Shown piece by piece: positions 9,691-18,155 of a DNA stretch of 64,000 nucleotides. The stretch is from Geobacter sp. OR-1. Its GTDB lineage: Bacteria > Desulfobacterota > Desulfuromonadia > Geobacterales > DSM-12255. The DNA lies in NCBI RefSeq assembly GCF_000813145.1, contig NZ_BAZF01000002.1, positions 124,001-188,000 on the forward strand, given 5' to 3'. Each line of letters opens with the position of its first letter. The first letter of the stretch is position 1. Under the pieces are notes generated by a model. That model saw only the letters and a list, made by a program, of their open reading frames with translations, searched no databases and was not told the origin of the DNA. The position numbers and the translations under genes were made by a program.

Positions 9691-9795
9691 GCAAAAAAGT
9701 CCAGATGCAAGGCGCGGCATTTCCTGAGGAATGAGACGTAGTTGGGAACTACGTAGCAGTGACGTGGGGTTTGCATAACGCAGCAGATGGGCTTC
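9691..9795. repeat. Dispersed ~105-bp repeat, copy A
   Basis: This stretch aligns without gaps, at roughly three quarters identity by eye, to the reverse complement of 17686-17790. Shared blocks include TCCAGATGCAAGGCG at the left and CGCAGCAGATGG at the right. The centre is a hairpin, CGTAGTT-GGG-AACTACG. The outer ends are imperfect inverted copies of each other (AAAAAGTCCA-type ends). It encodes nothing and lies between rnc and tmk. A small non-autonomous (MITE-like) or REP-like element is the best description. Confidence 0.8.
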
Positions 9796-9863
9796 AGGCA
9801 GAGCCATCATAGCAAATAATCAAATTTTATCAATACATATGACAGGTTGTGCCTAATTCGGGC

Positions 9864-9892
9864 TTGATTAATGACTCCCCCTCTCCTATAAT
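9864..9892 (+). promoter_or_regulatory. Sigma70-like promoter for tmk operon
   Basis: TTGATT (9864-9869), a 17-bp spacer and a perfect TATAAT (9887-9892) lie 27 bp before the tmk ATG. Start of transcription is predicted near 9899. It should drive tmk-holB and probably ricT-metG. Confidence 0.7.
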
Positions 9893-9919
9893 GCCATATT
9901 CTTTCATACAGGGGACTGA

Positions 9920-10561
9920 ATGGGCTGTTTCATTACATTTGAAGGTATAGAAGGGTGCGGAAAAACCACCCAGATAAACTTACTGGCGATCAGGCTGAAC
10001 GAACTGGGATATGAAACGGTTGTTACCCGGGAACCGGGCGGATGTCCGATCTCCGATCAGATTCGCAGTATCCTTCTCAATGGCAATAACAATGCGATGG
10101 AGCCCCTTGCAGAACTGCTGCTTTATGCTGCCGCCCGTGCGCAACATGTATCCGAAGTAATCTCCCCTGCCCTCGAAGCTGACAAAATAGTCCTTTGCGA
10201 TCGATTCACGGATGCCACCCTTGCCTATCAAGGGTTTGCCCGTGGCCTCGACAAGGCATTGATCGAGAATCTTAATCAGCTTGCCAGTTTCAGTATCCGG
10301 CCGCACATGACATTCCTCTTCGACTGCCCGGTTGAAATCGGGCTTTCAAGGGCGATTTCGCCTCTGGACAGCCAGGGAGTCAGGGAAGACCGGTTTGAGA
10401 AGGAATCCCTGGCCTTTCACCAACGTGTCAGAGATGGATATATCGGAATTGCCGGGCAAGCCCCGGACCGCATCATAATAATTCCCGCCGACCGACAGGT
10501 GCAAGCGGTTGCCGATGATGTGTTCGCGGCGGTCATGGCGCGCATCCAAGAGGATCGGTAA
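9920..10561 (+). CDS. tmk: Thymidylate kinase
   Basis: Phosphorylates dTMP to dTDP with ATP. The 213-residue protein has the P-loop FEGIEGCGKTT (residues 7-17), TREPGG, the DRF variant of the thymidylate kinase DRY/F motif in LCDRFTDATLAYQG, and a LID region around SRAISPLDSQGVREDRFE. Length is normal. AGGGGA is correctly spaced before the ATG. The stop and the start of holB share one base (TAATG), so the two are coupled, an arrangement common in bacteria. Confidence 0.97.
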   Translation: MGCFITFEGIEGCGKTTQINLLAIRLNELGYETVVTREPGGCPISDQIRSILLNGNNNAMEPLAELLLYAAARAQHVSEVISPALEADKIVLCDRFTDATLAYQGFARGLDKALIENLNQLASFSIRPHMTFLFDCPVEIGLSRAISPLDSQGVREDRFEKESLAFHQRVRDGYIGIAGQAPDRIIIIPADRQVQAVADDVFAAVMARIQEDR

Positions 10562-11520
10562 TGCCGTTCGACGACATAATCGGACATGACAGGATTACCG
10601 GCATCCTGCAACGAGCCGTGGCTGCCAGGAGAATTGCGCACGCATACCTGTTTGTCGGTCCGGAAGGGTGCGGCAAACGCAAGACTGCCGTCGCTCTGGT
10701 CGAGGCCATGTACTGCAAGGACTCCTGCGGTTGCGGCAAATGCGCGGCTTGCCGCAGGGTGGCATTGCTCCAGCACCCCGATCTCCACATTCTCGAACCG
10801 GATGGCGCTTTCATAAAAATCGACCAGGTGCGGCAACTGCAAAGGGAGCTTTCGCTCCGGCCTTATGAGGCACCGTTCAAAAGCTGCATCATAGAAGCTG
10901 CCGACCGGTTTCATCCGGCTGCCGGCAACGCGCTGCTCAAGACCCTTGAAGAGCCGCCCGGCAATGCGCTGATGATCCTGCTCACCGCGAATCCGGATGC
11001 AGTGCTCCAAACCATCCGCTCAAGATGCCAACTGCTGAATTTCCAGACTCTGTCAGAGGAGTCGGTTGCCCGGATTCTTGTCCAGCAGGGGGTTGGACAG
11101 GAAACGGCCCGCCTGGCGGCATCTCTGTCGGGAGGGAGCCCGGGACGTGCTCACGCCTTTTCTAACGACGAGGTGTTGAGCGGGCGACACGAACTGCTTG
11201 AACAGATACTCTCCCTGTCCGGTGGCGACATCTCGCAGCTGTTTACGCGCTCTGAACGGCTGGCTGCCGACAAGGAGAACCTTCCGGAGTTATTGGACCT
11301 GCTGATGACCTTTCTCCGGGACCTTCTGCATATTCAGTCGGGGAGTAGTGAACTGGTGAACCGGGATCTGGAGGAGATGGCACTGCGTGAAGCGGCAGTG
11401 CGCAATACCGAGCAAGTTATGCAGATGATAGAGCATGTAATCGAGACCCGTAAGGCGCTGCAACGCAATGTAAATGCCAGGCTGGCAATGGATCTGCTTT
11501 TGATGCGCCTGGCTGCATAA
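10561..11520 (+). CDS. holB: DNA polymerase III delta' subunit
   Basis: Clamp-loader component. 319 residues; the N-terminal AAA+ fold has a P-loop-like GPEGCGKRK that departs from the ATP-hydrolysing consensus, as in delta' subunits. A cysteine cluster (CKDSCGCGKCAACRR, ~58-72) matches the zinc-binding module of clamp-loader proteins. ALLKTLEEPPGNALMILLT is the family's sensor region, and a C-terminal helical collar domain follows. It overlaps tmk by one base and is followed after 62 bp by ricT. The name holB rests on these motifs and on the tmk pairing; gamma/tau (dnaX) is excluded by length and the altered P-loop. Confidence 0.93.
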   Translation: MPFDDIIGHDRITGILQRAVAARRIAHAYLFVGPEGCGKRKTAVALVEAMYCKDSCGCGKCAACRRVALLQHPDLHILEPDGAFIKIDQVRQLQRELSLRPYEAPFKSCIIEAADRFHPAAGNALLKTLEEPPGNALMILLTANPDAVLQTIRSRCQLLNFQTLSEESVARILVQQGVGQETARLAASLSGGSPGRAHAFSNDEVLSGRHELLEQILSLSGGDISQLFTRSERLAADKENLPELLDLLMTFLRDLLHIQSGSSELVNRDLEEMALREAAVRNTEQVMQMIEHVIETRKALQRNVNARLAMDLLLMRLAA

Positions 11521-11582
11521 CTGGTATCCATCGGTTTCTATCCGTAGTTCCGGATGGGAACTAACTACAAAGGAGTCTATTT

Positions 11583-12533
11583 TTGCGAATAGTAAAAGTT
11601 CAGTTCAGTCACGCCGGCAAGCTTTATGATTTCAATGCCGGCGACCTTCAGATAAAAGCAGGCGACCAGGTGATAGTGGAAACCGAACGTGGGCGCAGCA
11701 TCGCAGTAGTTGTCGTCCCTCCGATCGAGTATAACGACTCCGAGCTCCCAGAAGGAATAAAGAAGGTCATGAGAATGGCTCATGACGAGGATCTTGCCGC
11801 ACTGGAGCGGATCCGGGCCAAGGAGGCCGAGGCATTCACCTTTTGCCAGGCCAAGATTTCCGAACGATCGATGGAAATGAAACTGGTCAAGGTTGAGTAT
11901 CTCTTCGACGGCAGCAAAGCGATCTTCTTCTTCACCGCGGATGGCCGGATCGATTTCCGGGAACTGGTCAAAGACCTGGCGCATCAGTTTCACACCAGGA
12001 TCGAGATGCGTCAGATCGGGGTCCGCGACGAAGCCAAAATGGTCGGAGGAATCGGAATCTGCGGTCGTGAACTCTGCTGCTCCACATTTCTGCGCGACTT
12101 CGCACCGGTATCGGTAAAAATGGCCAAAGAGCAAAACCTTGCCCTGAACCCCACCAAGATATCCGGCCAGTGCGGGCGGCTGCTCTGTTGCCTGGGGTAC
12201 GAATTCGAGACATACTGCAGTCTGCGGCAAGGGCTTCCCAAGTGCGGCAAAAGAATCCAGTGCGGCGGCAACGAAGGGGAAGTCATCAAGGTTGACATTC
12301 TGCGCGGTTGCCTTACTATCAAAACCGATGATGAACGCCAGCTCGAGGTCTGCAAGGATGAGCTGACAGCTGATTCGATAATTGAGCGTCCGAAAAAACC
12401 GGCAGGCGGAGATAAGGCAAAGAACGAACATAAAACCGAGTCTGCGCCGGCTAATGCCAAACCGCGCAAAGAGAAACGGAAAGACCGGGATAAGGGTCGC
12501 GACAAAAGCAAAGAAAAAACCGGGGAGAAATAA
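11583..12533 (+). CDS. ricT: PSP1-domain protein, RicT/YaaT family
   Basis: 316 residues starting at TTG, placed by AAGGAG seven bases upstream. A PSP1 domain dominates (~1-265). It has the cysteine pairs CGRELCCSTF and QCGRLLCCLGYE, which in Bacillus RicT contribute to iron-sulfur binding of the RicAFT complex that affects RNA processing by RNase Y. The C-terminal ~45 residues are a Lys/Arg/Glu-rich tail. Partners RicA and RicF are not visible, so function here is inferred only from the family. Placement between holB and metG is conserved in many bacteria. The stop overlaps the metG start by one base. Confidence 0.88.
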   Translation: MRIVKVQFSHAGKLYDFNAGDLQIKAGDQVIVETERGRSIAVVVVPPIEYNDSELPEGIKKVMRMAHDEDLAALERIRAKEAEAFTFCQAKISERSMEMKLVKVEYLFDGSKAIFFFTADGRIDFRELVKDLAHQFHTRIEMRQIGVRDEAKMVGGIGICGRELCCSTFLRDFAPVSVKMAKEQNLALNPTKISGQCGRLLCCLGYEFETYCSLRQGLPKCGKRIQCGGNEGEVIKVDILRGCLTIKTDDERQLEVCKDELTADSIIERPKKPAGGDKAKNEHKTESAPANAKPRKEKRKDRDKGRDKSKEKTGEK

Positions 12534-14062
12534 TGAAACCGACCTATTACGTCAGCACGCCAATATACTATGTCAATGACGTTCCGCATATCGGTCACGC
12601 CTACACCACCCTGGCAGCCGACGTCATTTCCAGATACAAGAAGCTTAAGGGGTTCGACGTCTTTTTTCTTACCGGCAGCGACGAACATGGGCAGAAAGTG
12701 GAAAAAGCGGCCACCTCATCAGGGGAAACGCCGCTGGAGCTGGCTGATCGGGTGGTAAAGAGGTTTCAGGCCCTCTGGGACAAACTTGGGATCGAATACT
12801 CCGATTTCATCAGGACAACCCAGGAACGGCATAAACATGGCGTCAGCCAGATATTCAGCAAGATCATGGCGCAGGGAGATATCTACCTCAGCGAATATGA
12901 AGACTGGTACTGCACCCCCTGCGAGACATTCTGGACTGAAACCCAACTTATCGACAGCAACTGCCCGGATTGCAACCGTCCGGTGGAAAAGCTGAAAGAG
13001 GAATCATATTTCTTCAGGATGAGCAAATACCAGGAGCAGCTCCTGGCGCACATAGAGGCAAATCCGGACTTCATCCAGCCGCGATCAAAGCGCAACGAGA
13101 TCATTTCTTTCGTCAAGGAAGGTCTGCGGGACCTTTCGGTCTCCCGGACCAGCTTCAGCTGGGGGATCCCGGTACCGGGAAACGAGCGGCATGTAATATA
13201 TGTCTGGTTTGACGCCCTTACTAACTACATCACTGCTCTGGGGTATCCTGACGAATCGGGTAATTTCGGCAAATACTGGCCGATCGACGTGCACCTGATC
13301 GGCAAGGATATCCTGAGATTCCATGCCGTTTACTGGCCAACTTTCCTGATGGCAGCGGGGCTGCCGCTCCCGAAAAAGGTTTTTGCCCATGGATGGTGGA
13401 CCGTCGAAGGGCAAAAGATGAGCAAATCCCTTCAGAACGTCGTGGAACCGAACCTGTTGGTGGACCGTTACGGCGTGGATGCAATACGTTATTTCCTGTT
13501 GCGCGAAGTGCCGTTCGGGCTGGACGGCGATTTCTCCCACTCAGCCCTGGTGCTCAGGATCAATTCCGATCTGGCCAACGACCTCGGCAACCTGCTGAAC
13601 CGGACGACCGCCATGATCGTCAAGTATTTCGACGGCACCCTCCCTGCTTCCGGAGAGTATCTGGAAATAGATGCGACCTTCCGCAACCGCGCCGAATCAG
13701 CCATTCGACAGGTCGACGACCACCTGGAAGAACTGGCTTTCAGCAAGGCCCTGGTAACAATATGGGAAGTGATCTCGGCCGGGAACAAATACATCGACGA
13801 AACCGCGCCCTGGGCGCTTGCAAAAGACCCGGCTACCGGAGACCGGTTGGCAACGGTCATGTACAACCTCGCCGAAGCGCAGCGGATAGTGCATTTCCTG
13901 CTGAGCCCGTTCATGCCGGCCAGTTCCGCAAAGGCGTTGCAGTTCCTGGGATGGAATGGCGGAATAGACGAAGCAGGGCTGGCCTGGGGGAAACTGCTGC
14001 CTGGCACAGCGATTACCAAGGCCGAGCCGTTGTTCCCCAGGATTGAAACCAAAGAAGGGTAG
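12533..14062 (+). CDS. metG: Methionyl-tRNA synthetase (short form)
   Basis: Charges tRNA-Met. 509 residues: the class I HIGH motif is present exactly (PHIGHAYTT, near residue 17), a single zinc knuckle is seen as CTPC...CPDC (~123-145), and KMSKS appears exactly (QKMSKSLQNV, ~293-302), followed by the anticodon-binding helical domain. The C-terminal EMAPII-like tRNA-binding domain of longer MetRS enzymes is absent. The gene starts inside the ricT stop codon. Its stop lies one base from the stop of the convergent YdcF-like gene, leaving no room for a terminator between them. Confidence 0.97.
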   Translation: MKPTYYVSTPIYYVNDVPHIGHAYTTLAADVISRYKKLKGFDVFFLTGSDEHGQKVEKAATSSGETPLELADRVVKRFQALWDKLGIEYSDFIRTTQERHKHGVSQIFSKIMAQGDIYLSEYEDWYCTPCETFWTETQLIDSNCPDCNRPVEKLKEESYFFRMSKYQEQLLAHIEANPDFIQPRSKRNEIISFVKEGLRDLSVSRTSFSWGIPVPGNERHVIYVWFDALTNYITALGYPDESGNFGKYWPIDVHLIGKDILRFHAVYWPTFLMAAGLPLPKKVFAHGWWTVEGQKMSKSLQNVVEPNLLVDRYGVDAIRYFLLREVPFGLDGDFSHSALVLRINSDLANDLGNLLNRTTAMIVKYFDGTLPASGEYLEIDATFRNRAESAIRQVDDHLEELAFSKALVTIWEVISAGNKYIDETAPWALAKDPATGDRLATVMYNLAEAQRIVHFLLSPFMPASSAKALQFLGWNGGIDEAGLAWGKLLPGTAITKAEPLFPRIETKEG

Positions 14063-14063
14063 A

Positions 14064-14681
14064 TTAATCGCCGGTCAGCGGAGAGGGCCTGAGTTCAGAA
14101 GGTGCAATCAGGAAGAATATCCTGAACATCGTATATTTGTAGAACTCACTGAACAGGAGACGGATACTGCCGCTATGACCCCACCAGTCGGGGACCAGGT
14201 TCCGGCTGTCAACTGGATGCGGATAGATTGCCACATCCCGTGGCAGGACGGCACGGAAAAAGAGCGTTGCCCGCTTCATGTGATAGCGTGAGGTAATCAA
14301 CGTAACTGAAGTAATCCGGTTTCCAAGGATCAGTTCACGGGAATACAGGGCATTTTCAAGGGTATTCCTGGAGTTTTTCTCCAAAACAACCCTTTCGGAT
14401 CTCCGGTCTCCGGGGTTGTCCCGATAGAGGTCCGATTTCCGCACCGAAGGATCGACACCGACCAGAAACAGCCAATCGGCCTTGCCGGCACGGTAAAGTT
14501 TTACCCCTTCATCGACCCGGCCACGACCTCCGGTTAAAACGACTATTGCGTCGGTATTAATGTCCCGGCTCTTCAGGGAAAAGGTCTTATAAGAGAAATC
14601 AACGAACAGGATCGCGGCTACGATTGCCAGCACGATCAGCAGAAATCCGAGTCCTCTAATTATTGACTGCACCCGTTTCAT
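14064..14681 (-). CDS. YdcF/SanA-like DUF218 membrane protein
   Basis: 205 residues from the ATG at 14679-14681, preceded by GGGAA; a TTG four codons upstream is less likely. One N-terminal membrane helix (~5-28) precedes a DUF218 domain with the opening DAIVVLTGGRGRVDEGVKLY and the later TSRYHMKRA. Family members such as ElyC and SanA act in envelope integrity in E. coli, but the biochemical role is uncertain. The gene is convergent with metG and divergent from rpmB. Confidence 0.82.
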   Translation of the reverse strand: MKRVQSIIRGLGFLLIVLAIVAAILFVDFSYKTFSLKSRDINTDAIVVLTGGRGRVDEGVKLYRAGKADWLFLVGVDPSVRKSDLYRDNPGDRRSERVVLEKNSRNTLENALYSRELILGNRITSVTLITSRYHMKRATLFFRAVLPRDVAIYPHPVDSRNLVPDWWGHSGSIRLLFSEFYKYTMFRIFFLIAPSELRPSPLTGD

Positions 14682-14725
14682 CGCTATTCCCAAGATTTTT
14701 CAGTTTGTAGAATTGCAGAAAATGC

Positions 14726-14753
14726 TTGAACTTCGCCATGCAATCTGTTAAAA
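14726..14753 (+). promoter_or_regulatory. Possible sigma70 promoter for rpmB
   Basis: TTGAAC (14726-14731) and TTAAAA (14748-14753) are separated by 16 bp, 33 bp upstream of the rpmB start. The -10 is weak, so this is a moderate guess. Confidence 0.4.
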
Positions 14754-14786
14754 AGTGAAGCTTAGTTTCCAAGAGGAGGTTTCATC

Positions 14787-14978
14787 ATGTCCAAGGTATG
14801 CGAAATCTGCGGCAAAGGCCCCAGTTTCGGGAATAACGTCAGCCATGCAAACAACAAGACCCGCCGTATGTGGCACCCAAACCTGCAGAAGGTAAAAGCA
14901 GTCCAGGATGGGTCTATAAAGAGCATCAAGGTCTGCACCCGCTGCATCCGGTCCAACAAAGTCGTAAAAGCTCTCTGA
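14787..14978 (+). CDS. rpmB: 50S ribosomal protein L28
   Basis: A 63-residue L28. It begins [20 protein letters not shown] and ends with [10 protein letters not shown], so it is the zinc-binding (C+) form with two CxxC pairs. SHANNKTRR is the usual rRNA-contacting segment. AGGAGG is seven bases before the ATG. It is monocistronic: a promoter-like sequence lies upstream and a clear terminator starts 27 bp after the stop. Confidence 0.97.
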   Translation: MSKVCEICGKGPSFGNNVSHANNKTRRMWHPNLQKVKAVQDGSIKSIKVCTRCIRSNKVVKAL

Positions 14979-15004
14979 ACCGGATAGCCCCTAGAAGTTC
15001 AATT

Positions 15005-15037
15005 AGCCGCTGTGCGTCTGCACAGGCGGCTTTTTTC
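15005..15037 (+). terminator. Rho-independent terminator of rpmB
   Basis: Arms AGCCGC-TGTGC and GCACA-(G bulge)-GCGGCT around a GTCT loop, followed by a run of T (CTTTTTTCG). It also lies just beyond the 3' end of the RidA gene on the other strand. Confidence 0.85.
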
Positions 15038-15047
15038 GTTTCAATCT

Positions 15048-15431
15048 TTAATCAGACTCCACGGCAACAATTTCAATCTCTACTTTAGCCCCCCTGGGGA
15101 GCGCAGCAACCTGCACCGTTGATCTGGCCGGCGGTTCGCCGGAAAAACAGCTTCCGTATACCTCATTTACCGAAGCAAAATCCGCCAGATCGGTGAGAAA
15201 TATCGTTGTTTTGACAATATTGCCGAAACCGAGACCGGCAGCAGCCAGCACCGCGGCGATATTCCTCATTACCTGGCTGGTCTGCTCTGCCGAGGTCGTC
15301 CCGTTGATCTCACCGGTAACCGGGTCAAGAGGGATCTGCCCGGAAAAAAAGACAAAGCCACCGGCCCTTACTCCTTGAGAGTACGGCCCGATGGCTTTCG
15401 GAGCGTTATCGGTTGCGATTATCGTTTTCAT
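15048..15431 (-). CDS. ridA: RidA family enamine/imine deaminase
   Basis: RidA hydrolyses reactive enamine intermediates such as 2-aminoacrylate formed by PLP enzymes. I use the ATG at 15429-15431 (MKTIIATDNAPKAIGPYSQG), 127 residues, because GGAGGG is seven bases upstream. Family motifs are GPYSQGV, FFSGQIPLDP and the C-terminal PARSTVQVAALPRGAKVEIE, with the conserved Arg that binds the substrate carboxylate. It is 48 bp downstream of rel and may be cotranscribed with it. Confidence 0.93.
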   Translation of the reverse strand: MKTIIATDNAPKAIGPYSQGVRAGGFVFFSGQIPLDPVTGEINGTTSAEQTSQVMRNIAAVLAAAGLGFGNIVKTTIFLTDLADFASVNEVYGSCFSGEPPARSTVQVAALPRGAKVEIEIVAVESD

Positions 15432-15479
15432 GACGAATCCCTCCAATGGTGGTAAGAACGGAAACAGTGCCGTCCTCCC

Positions 15480-17630
15480 CTAGCTCTTGAGTCTGTCCAC
15501 CTTAATCACGCCTTTGATCTGCATTATGCTCTTGATCACCCGGTTCAGGTGATCGACATCGGTCACCTCTATCTCGAAGTTGTTGATACCCCGCTTGTCC
15601 ACCGTACTCTGAATGGTGGCGCTGGAGATATTGGCCTCGCAGTTGGTAATTGCCAGGGAAATATTGGCCAGAATACCTTTTTCGTCGTGGCAGAACACCC
15701 TGATCTTGACCGGAAGAGCGGCGCGCTTGTCCCTGTTCCAGGCAACGTCTATCCGCCTTTCCGGATCACTCTCCCTGGCAAGTGGACAGTCGGAAGTATG
15801 GACCGTAACGCCGCGGCCGCGGGTGATGAACCCGATAATATCATCGCCGGGAACCGGATTGCAGCACTTGCCGAACCGGACCAGGACATCGTCAACGCCA
15901 TTGATCTGTATGGCGCTGGAAGACTTGCGCGTCAGCTTTTCGATTACCTTGCCGACACGGCTCTCCTTGCGCTCCTGTTGCTGCTCAAGCTTTTCCGCCG
16001 GGATGAGCTTGCCGATCAGCTGGTGGCTCGACAGCTTGCCGTAACCGACTGCTGCCATCAGATCGTCATCGGCGACCAGGCCGAAATCGACGGCGAGTTT
16101 TTTGATCTCCCCGGTCTTCTGCAATTTCGAGAAATTAAGTGAATACCGGCGGAACTCCTTGTCGCAGATCTCACGGCCGAGCGTTATGCTCCGCTTGCGC
16201 TCCTCGGTCTTGATCCAGGCGCGGATCTTGTTCCGCGCCCGGGAACTACGGACAACCTTGAGCCAGTCCTTGCTCGGCGTATGGTGGGGAGACGTTACGA
16301 CCTCGACGATGTCGCCGGTCTTCAGTTCATGCTTGAGAGGGACCAGCTTGCCGTTGACCTTTGCCCCGACGCAACGGTGCCCGACATCGGTGTGCACGCT
16401 ATAGGCGAAATCAATCGGCGTTGACCCCTTGGGAAAACTCTTGACGTCTCCTTTGGGGGTAAAGACATAGACCTCTTCCGGGAAGAGCTCAACCTTGACG
16501 GTATCCATGAACTCGCGCGAGTCTTGAAGCTCCTGTTGCCATTCCAGCAGCTGCCGCAGCCAGGCAAACCGCTTGACCTCCTTCTCGTCGTACCCTTTAC
16601 CCTCCTTGTACTTCCAGTGGGCGGCAATGCCGGCCTCGGCAACGCGGTGCATCTCGAAAGTGCGTATCTGCACCTCCATCCGCTCGCCAAACGGGCCTAT
16701 GACCGTCGTATGGAGCGACTGGTACATGTTACCCTTGGGCATGGCGATATAGTCCTTGAAGCGACCGGGCACCGGCTTCCAGGTCGAATGGATGATCCCG
16801 AGCACCTCGTAGCATTCGCGGATATCGTCCACCAACACGCGCATCGCGATCAGATCGTATATTTCATCAATATCGACGCTGCGGTGCTCCATTTTTCGAT
16901 AGATGGAATAGAGATGTTTGCTGCGACCGGAGACCTCACCCTTTATGCCGTGTTCTGCCAGTTTCGAAGCGATTACGGATCTGGCCTTCTCGACATCGGA
17001 CTCGCGCTCCTGTTTCTTTTTGGCCACCTTGGAGGCAAGATCGTAATAGATCTGGGCATTGAGATACCGGAACGACAGATCCTCCAGTTCGCTCTTGATC
17101 CAGGAAATGCCGAGACGATTGGCAATGGGGGCATAAATATCGAGCGTCTCTTTTGCGATGGAGCGCTGTTTCGGCTCCGGCTGATGCTGCAGCGTCCGCA
17201 TGTTGTGGAGACGGTCGGCCAGCTTCACCAGTATTACCCGGATATCGATGGCCATGGCCAGAAGCATCTTCCGGAAGTTCTCGGCCTGGCTTTCTTCCTT
17301 GGTCTTGAAATGGATCTTCCCGATCTTGGTGACACCGTCAACCAGGTTCGCCACCTCTTCTCCGAACATATCCTTCAAGTTGTCGAGCGTAGTAAGCGTA
17401 TCTTCAACGGTATCGTGCAGGAGTCCGGTGACAACCGTGGGAGCATCGAGCTTCAAATCTGCCAGGATGGCAGCCACTTCCATGGGATGGATAAGATAAG
17501 GCTCGCCGGAAAGCCTGGTCTGGCCCTGGTGAACCTTGGCGCAGTAAACATAGGCCTTGCGGATCACGTCCAGATCTGCAGACGGATTATAAGCCAAAAC
17601 CTTGTCGAGGATGTCGTTCAGTCTGATCAT
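15480..17630 (-). CDS. rel: Bifunctional (p)ppGpp synthetase/hydrolase (Rel/SpoT)
   Basis: Makes and degrades the stringent-response alarmone. 716 residues. The N-terminal hydrolase domain keeps the HD pair (LLHDTVEDT near residue 70). The synthetase domain has GRFKDYIAMPKGNMYQSLHT, where RFKD is the RxKD form found in bifunctional enzymes rather than the ExDD form of RelA-only enzymes. TGS (VYVFTPKGDVKSFPKGSTPI), a zinc-finger-like region (FGKCCNPVPGDDIIGF) and a C-terminal ACT domain follow. Full length. The 5' side holds dispersed repeat copy B and a 25-bp palindrome rather than an obvious promoter. Confidence 0.96.
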   Translation of the reverse strand: MIRLNDILDKVLAYNPSADLDVIRKAYVYCAKVHQGQTRLSGEPYLIHPMEVAAILADLKLDAPTVVTGLLHDTVEDTLTTLDNLKDMFGEEVANLVDGVTKIGKIHFKTKEESQAENFRKMLLAMAIDIRVILVKLADRLHNMRTLQHQPEPKQRSIAKETLDIYAPIANRLGISWIKSELEDLSFRYLNAQIYYDLASKVAKKKQERESDVEKARSVIASKLAEHGIKGEVSGRSKHLYSIYRKMEHRSVDIDEIYDLIAMRVLVDDIRECYEVLGIIHSTWKPVPGRFKDYIAMPKGNMYQSLHTTVIGPFGERMEVQIRTFEMHRVAEAGIAAHWKYKEGKGYDEKEVKRFAWLRQLLEWQQELQDSREFMDTVKVELFPEEVYVFTPKGDVKSFPKGSTPIDFAYSVHTDVGHRCVGAKVNGKLVPLKHELKTGDIVEVVTSPHHTPSKDWLKVVRSSRARNKIRAWIKTEERKRSITLGREICDKEFRRYSLNFSKLQKTGEIKKLAVDFGLVADDDLMAAVGYGKLSSHQLIGKLIPAEKLEQQQERKESRVGKVIEKLTRKSSSAIQINGVDDVLVRFGKCCNPVPGDDIIGFITRGRGVTVHTSDCPLARESDPERRIDVAWNRDKRAALPVKIRVFCHDEKGILANISLAITNCEANISSATIQSTVDKRGINNFEIEVTDVDHLNRVIKSIMQIKGVIKVDRLKS

Positions 17631-17646
17631 TGGTGTCGGGACTTCG

Positions 17647-17671
17647 CCGATAAATCCTCAGGATTTATCGG
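17647..17671. promoter_or_regulatory. Perfect 12-bp-arm palindrome upstream of rel
   Basis: CCGATAAATCCT, a central C, then AGGATTTATCGG: perfect 12-bp arms, 17 bp from the rel start codon. It has no T-run, so it is not a standard terminator. It could be an operator or a leader hairpin that affects rel translation, or an edge of the adjoining repeat element. Confidence 0.6.
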
Positions 17672-17685
17672 TGAGCAGTCGCTAA

Positions 17686-17790
17686 AAAGTCCATCTGCTG
17701 CGTTGCGCTCGGCCCTCGTCGTTGCGACGTAGCCTCCGGCTACGACTCACTCCTCGGAATACGCTACGCCTTGCATCTGGAGCTTTTTGC
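17686..17790. repeat. Dispersed ~105-bp repeat, copy B
   Basis: Inverted relative to copy A at 9691-9795, gap-free over the aligned core. Its central hairpin CGTAGCC-GGA-GGCTACG differs from copy A at both sides of the stem, keeping the pairing. The left end is AAAAAGTCCATCTGCTGCG and the right end CGCCTTGCATCTGGAGC followed by TTTTTGC. Non-coding, between rpoZ and rel. Confidence 0.8.
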
Positions 17791-17826
17791 AGTGTCTTAA
17801 TATTTGGTTGATGAAATCGGCAGATA

Positions 17827-17862
17827 CAAAAAGAGGGCGGCACCTTTCGGTCTCCGCCCTCG
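17827..17862 (-). terminator. Rho-independent terminator of rpoZ
   Basis: On the minus strand GAGGGCGGA and CCGCCCTC enclose a ~10-base loop, followed by TTTTTG. It starts about 13 bp after the rpoZ stop and should separate gmk-rpoZ from rel. Confidence 0.85.
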
Positions 17863-17874
17863 GTAAACGGGGAA

Positions 17875-18084
17875 CTAACGGCTCCGGCGGGTCTGCAGCT
17901 CGTATCTCACCCTTCCGGACGCAATCTCCCGCAGCGACAAAACCACGTTCTTATTGCCGCTCTTATTCTCTATCAATGGCCTGGCCCCTTTGTACAGCTG
18001 CTTTACCCTCTTTGCTGCAAGCATCACCAGAAGAAACCGGTTGTCTACCCTTTCCAGACAATCTTCCACCGTAACCCTAGCCAT
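17875..18084 (-). CDS. rpoZ: RNA polymerase omega subunit
   Basis: 69 residues. [20 protein letters not shown] with AAKRVKQL is the omega signature; omega binds the beta' C-terminus, promotes polymerase assembly and forms part of a (p)ppGpp site in E. coli. GGAG lies eight bases before the ATG. It is 71 bp downstream of gmk and 244 bp before rel, the common gmk-rpoZ-rel grouping, though a strong terminator follows it here. Confidence 0.96.
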   Translation of the reverse strand: MARVTVEDCLERVDNRFLLVMLAAKRVKQLYKGARPLIENKSGNKNVVLSLREIASGRVRYELQTRRSR

Positions 18085-18155
18085 ATGTTCTTCTCCTATC
18101 TATTTTAATTCTCTTTATTAACCAAGAACGTCAAGATCGCAGGAAAAAGCCGCCA

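Noticed and set aside
9691-17790. Insertion sequence or composite transposon bounded by the two repeats
   Set aside because: The repeats are inverted to each other, but the interval holds only core housekeeping genes and there is no transposase.
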